A stretch of DNA of 64,000 nt from Sphingobacterium hotanense (GTDB lineage: Bacteria; Bacteroidota; Bacteroidia; Sphingobacteriales; Sphingobacteriaceae), in contig NZ_CP030848.1 of the NCBI RefSeq assembly GCF_008274825.1, positions 2,666,001 through 2,730,000 on the forward strand. The letters run 5' to 3'. Positions 56,294 to 64,000 of the stretch are shown in pieces (positions within the stretch are counted from its first letter, which is position 1; every line of letters begins with the position of its first letter). The translations under genes were made by a program, and so were the position numbers. Below the pieces are notes generated by a model. The model searched no databases. It was not told the DNA's origin and saw only the letters and a program-made list of their open reading frames with translations.

Positions 56294-58087
56294 TTACTCA
56301 TCGATAACAGTTAAAGGTTCTTCATTGCGTTCAGCTCCTACGTATCCTTTGTTTTGATTAATTCTTCCCATGGTATTTGAATTAATAATTTTATCGTCAA
56401 TCGGCCATTGGAAATTGTAAGGTTCGATGTGGTAGGTATTTGAAATAATCAAATTGGCATTGTAATAAATATTATTCAGCTTAGATATCCGATCATAAAA
56501 CCAATTTTTCTCATGCAAATTGGTTAGGGAATAGCCGTTCAGACCCAACTTTGCCATAATGTAGGAAACCCTGTTCAATTCATTTTGTCTTGGTTCCTCC
56601 CCAAAAAGCTCTCGCGCACGCTCATCGAAAATAAAATCAATGCTAACATCTGAAGCCCCAATCAACGGTGCTTTTGCCCTTCCACGAACTTTATTGATAT
56701 CTTCAGCAGCAGCCGTCATATTTCCTTTCCAGTAATAAGCTTCCGCCCTTAATAGAAAGGTTTCTGCTAAACGATAAATATACCAGTCACCATTACTTCC
56801 CATTGGCGGACTAGTTTGCTGAGGATGATTTGGCACATATGTTTTATAAAATGGAATTGGATAAATTCTAATAAAATGTTCTGCAGGATGGGGTAAATTC
56901 TGTGGGTCGAAGGGTTTGCCATATTGAGACGACGCGGGATTATTGTAGATAAACTCATGCCGATCAAACCAATTAATATCTGCTCTTCTTAAATCAGGTG
57001 TATTCTGCCAAGTATGTTGTTGTTTATCCTTCCAAATGTCGTATGCATGCCAATCGTTTAATAAGCAGTCAGGATTGCCACGGCCCAAACTGTCATAAAG
57101 CGGTCCCTTATCGATAAATCCTAAACCACCATCCTTATCTCTGGCATTTTCTGCAGAGTGCCACCACGTTGGATGGTAAACTCTTGCCGTGAATAATCCT
57201 GGAGACCTGGCAGCGTCAGGAGCTTCATATCGATCTATGAAAGCAAGGATAGTCTCTTTATTTTGAGCAATATTTTTATTCTGAGGGCGATGCAGATCCC
57301 AGATATAATTCTTCTTAGGATCATTAGCTTCGGCACCAAAGCGTTCCGACATCAAACTGTAGGGTCCGTTAATTACATTGCTGGCCGCATTGATTGCGTT
57401 ATCCCATTCTAGATTCGCTAAATAAATCTTCGTTAATAAATGATATCCCGCTCCTCTCGTCGGCACACCAGCAGCACCAGTTTCCTTCATGTTAGTCACA
57501 GCCCATTCCATATCCTTTTTGATTTTTTCTAAAATGGCCCATCGAGAGTGTGTTTTATAGTCTAATTTGGCACCTTTCGCTTCTTCCATCACAAACGGAA
57601 GGTCGCCGTAGTTCCCAATTAGACGATAATACCAATAAGATCGATGCCAGAGCGCTTCAGCAAGAATTTCATTTCTGTCCGACTCCTTTTCCCATTCAAT
57701 ATTGTCTATTCGAGAGATTATGGTATTGGCATTTTTGACAATAACGAACATCTCGTTTATTTGAGAAACAAACTTTTGGTGTCCTTCGACCGTCGGTGTC
57801 AACAATCGCCAATCGGTGCTTCCCGGTAAATAAGGTGAACCTGCTTCCGAAGCCATCCATTGATGGGCTAAGAAGTTTTTCTGCCCCGTTTGTTCCATAC
57901 TCAAATTCTTGCGAAGAGTGATTAACGCTGCATCATAGCCCTGCTTGTTTACAAAGACATTTTGTCCGGTAAAAAAAGACTTTGGTTTAGGTTTCAAAAA
58001 ATCGTCAGAGCAACCTATTAATAATAGCTGAACAAGCATCATAAAAATTGCAATGTTACGCTGCTTTAAGTGTTTATATGTTCTCAT
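56294..58087 (-). CDS. SusD/RagB-family nutrient-binding lipoprotein, copy 2
   Basis: The ATG at 58087 (597 residues) gives a proper signal peptide with lipobox LLLIGC; a longer frame upstream is unlikely. SusD features include RLAETFLLRAEAYYWKG and a C-terminal GRINQNKGY. It belongs with the SusC gene 20 bp upstream. Confidence 0.93.
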   Translation of the reverse strand: MRTYKHLKQRNIAIFMMLVQLLLIGCSDDFLKPKPKSFFTGQNVFVNKQGYDAALITLRKNLSMEQTGQKNFLAHQWMASEAGSPYLPGSTDWRLLTPTVEGHQKFVSQINEMFVIVKNANTIISRIDNIEWEKESDRNEILAEALWHRSYWYYRLIGNYGDLPFVMEEAKGAKLDYKTHSRWAILEKIKKDMEWAVTNMKETGAAGVPTRGAGYHLLTKIYLANLEWDNAINAASNVINGPYSLMSERFGAEANDPKKNYIWDLHRPQNKNIAQNKETILAFIDRYEAPDAARSPGLFTARVYHPTWWHSAENARDKDGGLGFIDKGPLYDSLGRGNPDCLLNDWHAYDIWKDKQQHTWQNTPDLRRADINWFDRHEFIYNNPASSQYGKPFDPQNLPHPAEHFIRIYPIPFYKTYVPNHPQQTSPPMGSNGDWYIYRLAETFLLRAEAYYWKGNMTAAAEDINKVRGRAKAPLIGASDVSIDFIFDERARELFGEEPRQNELNRVSYIMAKLGLNGYSLTNLHEKNWFYDRISKLNNIYYNANLIISNTYHIEPYNFQWPIDDKIINSNTMGRINQNKGYVGAERNEEPLTVIDE

Positions 58088-58106
58088 GATTATCGACGTC
58101 TTTAGA

Positions 58107-61100
58107 TTATAAAACAATATTAAGGCCCAGTGAGAATGTTCGCGGCATTGGTGCGAAGCCAGATTCGGGATCTGCACCTGGCCATTTATCAAACGTGAAT
58201 AGATTGCGTGCAGAAACGAATGCGCGAAGACTCGTAAATTTTAAAGCTTGCAGATATTCTTTACCCACATTGTATGCTAAGGATACGTCCTGAACACGAA
58301 GAAAAGAGGTTGGCTTGTATGGCATAATTCCCCCACCATACGCGGTTCTTCGGAAACCTAATCGAGGCCAATCATTTGTCGGATTGTCGGGTGACCAATA
58401 TGGGAAATTCGCAGTACTTAAGCGATCGAGTGACGTAACATCCACTAATGAGGGATTGAAGTGACGTTTATGACCTAAGTCTGCTCTGATAAAAACTGAC
58501 GCAGAAAAGTTTCGAAGAAAATTAACCTCATTTCTAAGACCTATATTAAACCGAGGTTCCGTGTAGCCTATAAACTTCTTGTCTTGCAATGCCTCGTATT
58601 TCCCATTACCATCCAAGTCCTCAGCTTTGTAATCGCCGGGATACAGGGTATATTTCAAAGCTTCTGCTGCTTCATCTTTCTGCCAAACACCCAATATACT
58701 ATAGTCCCAAATTGCATCAAGAGACTTTCCTGGAAACCATTTATTTCCATATTCTGGAAGTTCTCCATAATATTCCTTACCCTCGAGAATATACTTCCCT
58801 TGATCGCCAAATAAGGTTTTTATTTTATTTCGGTTGAGCGAGAAGTTAAGGCTAGAAGTCCAATCAAAATTTTCCTTTCGGATATTTTTCGTAGATATGG
58901 AAAGTTCCAAACCTTTATTGTCGAGCTGACCTATATTAGTCATCACATCCTCGAAACCTGTAATGGTCGGCAATGATCTATTAACGAGCAGATTCGATGT
59001 TTTCATTTGGTAAACATCTGCTGTAAGATTTAATCGATAATCAAACATGGATAAATCCAATCCCAGATTCAGGGCTTCCGTTTCCTCCCAGCGAAGGGCA
59101 GCATTAGGTAAAGTTGATGTTACGACCCCTTGCTGGGTTCCAGAGCCATTGTAGTAAGGGTTTGAACCAATTTGATCCAAGGCAGAATAAACTCCAATGT
59201 CTCGGTTTCCATTGACTCCCCACGAAAGCCTCAACTTCAATTCGTTGACCGACTTAACTTTAAAAAACTCTTCATTGTGAATCTGCCATGCAAATGCGGC
59301 AGCTGGAAAGGACGCTTTCGGATTCTCTTGACCAAAAGCGGAATAGCCATCGCGACGTATGGAGAGGGTCAATAAATATTTCTTCAATAAGCTATAGTTC
59401 AAACGCGCCATAAACGCATCGCCTGTTCTTTTTTCGTCGTTAGCAGAAATGGCTGGTTTATCACCAAACTGAATTCCGCCGAATCCTAGAATAGGGCTAG
59501 GCAGGAAGTTCTGATTCGTCGCTTGTGAAAGCCAAGTGTTCCTTTCTTCTGCTGAATACAATAAGGTCACATCGAAGTTGTGGATCCCTATCTCCTTATT
59601 CCATTTCAATAAATTATCAATCATCCATTCAGAGAGCGTGAAATCATCTCTTGTGGCATAACCATTCGAAAAGGTATGCCCTCCTTTTTGAGTTTCGGGC
59701 GACCAATAGTTATAATCTCGATACGTCTCAATTAACGGCTGAAATGAAGCTTTATATTGGATACCAAATGGCAAGGCGATCTCAGCGAAGACTGAGCCGA
59801 AAAGATTGTAAGTTATATATTCCTTTTCTTGTCCATAATGATCAAGAAGCGGATTGGTCGGACCTCCTAAATAACCATGAGGATACCAGTTTAATTTACC
59901 CTTGTCATCATATAAACTAGCATATGGACTCATAATTTGTATTCTATCCAAAGTCGCTGGGACAGAACTCTCGTCCTGTCTCGAAAATTGCAGGTTGGTA
60001 CCGATTTTCAACCAAGAGCTTAAATCAAAATCTAGATTTACACGTCCGCGAATGGCCTTGTATTTATCGCCAAGAAGTATTCCTTGATTATTTACATACC
60101 CTAAAGAAAAATACTGTTTTGACTTTTCAGATCCTGCTGATATTCCAATGTTATAATCCTGACGCAGTCCGGTTCTAAACCCCTCGTCTACCCAATTAAC
60201 TGTCTGATTATTTTTATACCCTTCAATTTCCGTTGGAAAAAAACTCAATCTTCGCAGCCACTCCTTTTCATCGTCAGGATCAGGATTATTTACCGTTTTA
60301 CGCCAGTCCTCAATGCTGACACCGGCTGGCAGCTCGGAGGGAGAAAGCCAATGGTAGTCCGGCAATTTATTAGACTCCCTACTTCGAAAGAAATCACGAC
60401 GCATGTTTAAGTAGTTTTGAGGATCTCTAGCAAAATAACCTGGATTTAAAAGTTGGGAAACACCAACAGAAGAGGAGATATTAATTGAGGGTTCGCCGGA
60501 ATGGCCTTTTTCAGTTGTGATGAGCACAACTCCCGAAGCTGCACGAGAACCATATACCGCTGCTGAACTCGCGTCTTTTAAAATATCGATTGTTTTGATA
60601 TCATTAGGGTTGATATCTTCGATAGAGCCATTAAAAATAACACCATCTAGTACAATCATGGGTGAACTCCCCGCTTGTATTGAATTCGGCCCCCTTATCT
60701 GCATGGAACCTTTCCCTGCCGCGCCGGTAGATTGCTTAGAAGAAAATCCGGCGACAGTTCCCGATAGCATATCCGTGAATTGTGTCATCGGTTGATTTTT
60801 AAAAGTTTCGCTATTCACACGAGTGACAGACCCTGTTAAATCCGATCTTTTAACGGTTCCATATCCAACAACCACCACTTCGTCAATGTCCGCAAAGTTC
60901 CTAATTAACAGGACTTCTACAAAGGACGATTCGACAACAATCTCAGACGAACGATAGCCCAATGAAGTAAATTTAAGTTTCGATCCCTTGGGCGCATCGA
61001 TATTAAAATTTCCAGATTGATCACTTTGCAAACTATTTTTACCAGAAATAATAGTGACATTTGCAATAGATTCCATCGTTTCGCTATCCCTCACTATCCC

Positions 61101-61190
61101 TCTGATACTCAGCTGCTGAGCATTCAGCTGAAAGAATATGGAGAATAGAAACGCAAAGATGGGAGGAAGGAATTTTGTTCTCATCATCAT
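58107..61190 (-). CDS. SusC/RagA-family TonB receptor, copy 2
   Basis: The 1027-residue protein has a signal peptide ending near LNAQ, a carboxypeptidase-like domain, the plug signatures GPNSIQAGSSPMIVLDG and AAVYGSRAASGVVLITT, and the barrel. It is the first gene of the operon. With SusD copy 2 it forms the second import pair, so the locus may take up two related substrates or two parts of one. Confidence 0.95.
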   Translation of the reverse strand: MMMRTKFLPPIFAFLFSIFFQLNAQQLSIRGIVRDSETMESIANVTIISGKNSLQSDQSGNFNIDAPKGSKLKFTSLGYRSSEIVVESSFVEVLLIRNFADIDEVVVVGYGTVKRSDLTGSVTRVNSETFKNQPMTQFTDMLSGTVAGFSSKQSTGAAGKGSMQIRGPNSIQAGSSPMIVLDGVIFNGSIEDINPNDIKTIDILKDASSAAVYGSRAASGVVLITTEKGHSGEPSINISSSVGVSQLLNPGYFARDPQNYLNMRRDFFRSRESNKLPDYHWLSPSELPAGVSIEDWRKTVNNPDPDDEKEWLRRLSFFPTEIEGYKNNQTVNWVDEGFRTGLRQDYNIGISAGSEKSKQYFSLGYVNNQGILLGDKYKAIRGRVNLDFDLSSWLKIGTNLQFSRQDESSVPATLDRIQIMSPYASLYDDKGKLNWYPHGYLGGPTNPLLDHYGQEKEYITYNLFGSVFAEIALPFGIQYKASFQPLIETYRDYNYWSPETQKGGHTFSNGYATRDDFTLSEWMIDNLLKWNKEIGIHNFDVTLLYSAEERNTWLSQATNQNFLPSPILGFGGIQFGDKPAISANDEKRTGDAFMARLNYSLLKKYLLTLSIRRDGYSAFGQENPKASFPAAAFAWQIHNEEFFKVKSVNELKLRLSWGVNGNRDIGVYSALDQIGSNPYYNGSGTQQGVVTSTLPNAALRWEETEALNLGLDLSMFDYRLNLTADVYQMKTSNLLVNRSLPTITGFEDVMTNIGQLDNKGLELSISTKNIRKENFDWTSSLNFSLNRNKIKTLFGDQGKYILEGKEYYGELPEYGNKWFPGKSLDAIWDYSILGVWQKDEAAEALKYTLYPGDYKAEDLDGNGKYEALQDKKFIGYTEPRFNIGLRNEVNFLRNFSASVFIRADLGHKRHFNPSLVDVTSLDRLSTANFPYWSPDNPTNDWPRLGFRRTAYGGGIMPYKPTSFLRVQDVSLAYNVGKEYLQALKFTSLRAFVSARNLFTFDKWPGADPESGFAPMPRTFSLGLNIVL

Positions 61191-61462
61191 AATTTTGGTT
61201 AGTTTAGGAATTGTTTACGTACCCGTTTTAACAGGCAGTTAGTTAACACAATTATAGGATTTATAATCTTTTTCTCGAAGTGTAAAACGATGCGTTTTGT
61301 CACCCTATTGTCATTAATGTATTTATTTCCTCAAAATATTTGTTATTTGTTAAAACAAATATTCAAAAACAACCGATATTTTTAACACACTATTAATCAA
61401 TATTATGACTATAAATCGGTTGTAGGAAAGTTTATTGATAAAATACTATAGGTGGTAACAAT
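61191..61462. promoter_or_regulatory. Upstream region of the SusCD operon with two inverted repeats
   Basis: No gene is present. AATATTTGTT/AACAAATATT (61335-61344 with 61354-61363) and CAACCGAT/ATCGGTTG (61370-61377 with 61415-61422) are possible binding sites. I see no clear promoter box, and no sigma/anti-sigma pair or SusR-like regulator nearby. Confidence 0.45.
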
Positions 61463-61497
61463 AAATAAAAAAGCCAACTCTTATTTTAAAAGTTGGC
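61463..61497 (-). terminator. Terminator of the TPR gene
   Basis: A 7-bp stem GCCAACT/AGTTGGC (61473-61479 with 61491-61497), extended by A/T pairs, is followed on the minus strand by a T-run. Confidence 0.75.
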
Positions 61498-61541
61498 AAT
61501 CCATTTATTATCGTAGTTTAAAGAATACCCTTCTACCCTTT

Positions 61542-64000
61542 CTACTTCTTCAATTTCTGCAAACGTGCTTTAGCAGTTGGAATGATATCATCATCGCCCT
61601 CATAATTCTCAATCACACTTTCCAAAGTACTTCTTGCCTGCACAGCATCCCCTTTCCTAGCATAAGTATCAGCAAGCAAGATAAAACTCTTAGCCACCCA
61701 ATAGTCCTGTTCATCCATATTTTCAATGACATCAAAAGCCGACTTTTGCGCTTTGCTGTACTCCTTATTTTCATACTGCATCATTGCTACTCTATATCTT
61801 GCCTCAGCGCTTGCGGCAGACTTACCTTTCAAAGCCGCCAAATTCAGCTCTTTCATCGCAGTAGCCTTATCTTCTTTCGCTAGCGATGCCTTCGCACTAT
61901 ACAAATGTGCAGTAGCAATCTCGGCTTCAGATGCTTTATCATAATTTTTAATGAGTTCAACATAATTCTCCATCTGTTCAAAATCTCCAAGCTCGTAGTA
62001 GCAGATCATAAGGTTAGTCACTGCGTATCCATAATTCTTCTTATAATCCGAATTTAGCTCTAACTTTTTGAGGTGAACAATCGCCTCGTTATACTCCTTT
62101 AAACTTAAGTACAAAGCAGCGACTGTCATCAAAGTTTGTTCCGTATACTGACTTGTCCAATCGTTTAATATAATATTCAAATCATGTAACGCTTCGCGAG
62201 GATGCCCAGTATGATATAAACTTACCCCTCGAATGTAACGCGCATGCTTTTCCTGTCTAGGCTTCGGAAACTTGTCGAAATACGCGTTAATTGCTTCTAC
62301 CGCTGGACCATATTGTCCGCGCGCAAATAAGGTTCGTCCAGCTTGGAATGCCAAGTTATCCTGTTCGGAAACACTTAGGTCAGCGATATTGTTGCTCGTT
62401 GCGTAGTGTATATAACTAGTTGCATCTCCTTGATCCAAATAAATATTTTCGATAGAAAGCATCGCTTGAGCTGCCTCACTAGTCGTCGAATACTCCTCTA
62501 CCACCTTTTGGAAAGTAGCCATTGCTGCCTCATTATCATTGTTATTGTATTGTACTAGACCGATTGTCATCAAGGCTCTAGGCACATAGCTACTTCGAGG
62601 ATATCGTTTGATCATTTGCTGAAGTCCCGAAATAGCGGACTCGTAATCACCAGTGGTAAATGACAAATAAGGAATTTCAAACGCGACATCATCCGCATAG
62701 TTTGAGTTCGGAAATTGCTCTACCACAGCCCTCAGCGTATTTAATTTGCCTTCGTTATCGCCTTGAAGCCCTTTAATGATTCCTTGCTGAAACAAGGCAT
62801 AATCTTCGTTTGGCGCCTTTTCCTTTATTAGCCGGCAATAATACTCATTCGCACGCCCGTAGTTTCGTGTTGAGAGATAAGAGTCACCAAGACGAGCTAT
62901 TACGTCATGCCGTATTTTTTTGTCTAAGGAACCTTCCTCTGATGCTAAAAAGCGCTCAAAATACTGCGCAGCGACGTTATATCGATTAATACGAAATGCG
63001 GCATACGCTAAGGCATAATTCGCATAATTGTAAACAGTAGTATTTCGTGCTGCCGGCAACTGAAGGAACTTGGAAAAATTATCTACCGCTTCCCCATATT
63101 TACGAACTTCATACATCGCTTCGGCTTTCCAATAAGTCGCTAATGCCGCCATCTCTGGGTCAAAAGGAACCTTCTCGGACCGCATAAACATAGAAATACT
63201 GTTTTCGAAAGCACGTTCGTTATAAAACTCCATTCCTCGATAGTAGGTCACCTTCTGATAGATCATTTCTGCCTTCTCCTCCCTATTCTTGAACGACTCT
63301 AACAAATAAACCCCAGCCTGAAAATTGCTGGTACCCGTTAAAACTTGTGTAATTCGAGATTCGGTCGTTTCTTTCCCTTGTTCGGAGCTTTGGTCTTTAA
63401 AATTTAACGCTATATATTCCTGCAGTGGTTGCAAGGCATCTCGAACAGAATCTAACTCGTATAAGATTTTGCCATAATTGAATAAACCATCAGCTTTCAC
63501 TTCTTGATCGTAATTCAATTGGGCTGCTTTTTGAAATGCCGCCAAAGCAGCTTGCTTATCCCCATTCTTCAACGCGATGTTCCCTAGCCCGATCAGTGAA
63601 CTCTGATAGAAGGCGTCTGTAGGTTGCACCTTACTTAAAATAGATGCTGCTCGCTCATACTCACCAGCTAAATATGCAATAATACCGATCCTGTTATTAT
63701 CAATATTGTCGCGGGACGCATTTGGATACCGTTGTGGAAGGGGGCTGTGATAAGGTTGTTTATAATTATTTCGTGCAAAGTACATGCTTGCTGCAATCTC
63801 GCGTAATTCTTGTGCAAGTGTAGCCCGATCGATCTTCATATCAGGAGTTCTTCGAATCTTTACCGCATCAGCAAGAATAGGACGATATTCTCGAACCACT
63901 TCAATAGAGTCCATTACACGTGGTTGCGTTCGATCAACTTGCCCACTTGCTTGCTCATTCTTTTGCGGTTGCTTTTTCTCTTCTTGTGCATAACCGACTA
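61542..64000 (-). CDS. Large tetratricopeptide-repeat protein, exported (cut by window edge)
   Basis: The frame stays open to the right edge, where it reads VGYAQEEKKQPQKNE, which looks like the end of a signal peptide, so the true start lies just outside. The inside Met at 63914 is not the start. At least 819 residues, made of many TPR units (for example AVDNFSKFLQLPAA, YPRSSYVPRALMTIG), as in BamD-like and cell-envelope assembly proteins. It probably acts as a periplasmic scaffold, exact role unknown. Confidence 0.85.
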   Translation of the reverse strand, partial: VGYAQEEKKQPQKNEQASGQVDRTQPRVMDSIEVVREYRPILADAVKIRRTPDMKIDRATLAQELREIAASMYFARNNYKQPYHSPLPQRYPNASRDNIDNNRIGIIAYLAGEYERAASILSKVQPTDAFYQSSLIGLGNIALKNGDKQAALAAFQKAAQLNYDQEVKADGLFNYGKILYELDSVRDALQPLQEYIALNFKDQSSEQGKETTESRITQVLTGTSNFQAGVYLLESFKNREEKAEMIYQKVTYYRGMEFYNERAFENSISMFMRSEKVPFDPEMAALATYWKAEAMYEVRKYGEAVDNFSKFLQLPAARNTTVYNYANYALAYAAFRINRYNVAAQYFERFLASEEGSLDKKIRHDVIARLGDSYLSTRNYGRANEYYCRLIKEKAPNEDYALFQQGIIKGLQGDNEGKLNTLRAVVEQFPNSNYADDVAFEIPYLSFTTGDYESAISGLQQMIKRYPRSSYVPRALMTIGLVQYNNNDNEAAMATFQKVVEEYSTTSEAAQAMLSIENIYLDQGDATSYIHYATSNNIADLSVSEQDNLAFQAGRTLFARGQYGPAVEAINAYFDKFPKPRQEKHARYIRGVSLYHTGHPREALHDLNIILNDWTSQYTEQTLMTVAALYLSLKEYNEAIVHLKKLELNSDYKKNYGYAVTNLMICYYELGDFEQMENYVELIKNYDKASEAEIATAHLYSAKASLAKEDKATAMKELNLAALKGKSAASAEARYRVAMMQYENKEYSKAQKSAFDVIENMDEQDYWVAKSFILLADTYARKGDAVQARSTLESVIENYEGDDDIIPTAKARLQKLKK

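Overview
The window looks like a chromosomal segment of a Bacteroidota bacterium, most likely Sphingobacterium or a close Sphingobacteriaceae relative. The supports are SusC/SusD outer-membrane pairs, TANNTTTG-type -7 promoter boxes, few Shine-Dalgarno sequences except a strong one before rpsU, a DnaE polymerase with a fused N-terminal exonuclease, and FabV, PPK2 and SatD/DUF3307 genes. The genus is inferred from gene content and was not tested by a search.

Layout. 1-20.8 kb is ordinary core genome: a truncated phytochrome-like sensor, fabV, a serine hydrolase, a SatD/DUF3307 pair divergent from ppk2 with a phased array of dyads between them, an SDR enzyme, trpS with a deoxynucleoside kinase, kdsB, a glycosyltransferase/FKBP/aldo-keto reductase operon, a P1-nuclease/phospholipase-C-like protein, a TonB receptor, trxA and dnaE. 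20.8-23.9 kb is a mobile patch: a 67-68 bp tandem repeat array split by an IS110-family element, followed by an IS982-like element. The IS110 element has a readable bridge RNA whose guide loops match both its target and its own circular junction. 23.9-32.6 kb returns to an OmpA lipoprotein, a GH144/glucoamylase-like protein, tRNA-Gly and tRNA-Leu, a HicA/HicB module divergent from a HEPN-type gene, a P-type ATPase, rpsU, a HAD phosphatase and tRNA-Met.

32.6-45 kb is an AT-rich accessory island beginning beside tRNA-Met with a broken IS66 transposase. I read it as an array of orphan polymorphic-toxin C-terminal tips and their immunity genes, all on the minus strand. At least eight short open frames without a proper start, several carrying frameshifts or stops, each sit just ahead of a small immunity-like gene, in two cases with an ATGA stop/start overlap. 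It includes an Imm27-like gene, a broken HExxH metallopeptidase tip and three copies of a secreted protein family that I do not recognise.

45.1-61.2 kb is one long minus-strand PUL-like operon: SusC, SusD, SusC, SusD, a ThuA-domain protein, two neutral-ceramidase-like proteins, a PVC-type dehydrogenase-like lipoprotein with HEAT-like repeats, and a Tat-exported HiPIP. The last gene is a large TPR protein cut by the right edge.

Most worth a second look: the IS110 bridge RNA and its target, the toxin-tip/immunity array with its unnamed secreted family, the five 28-bp-phased dyads between satD and ppk2, and the HEPN gene sharing a palindrome with hicAB.
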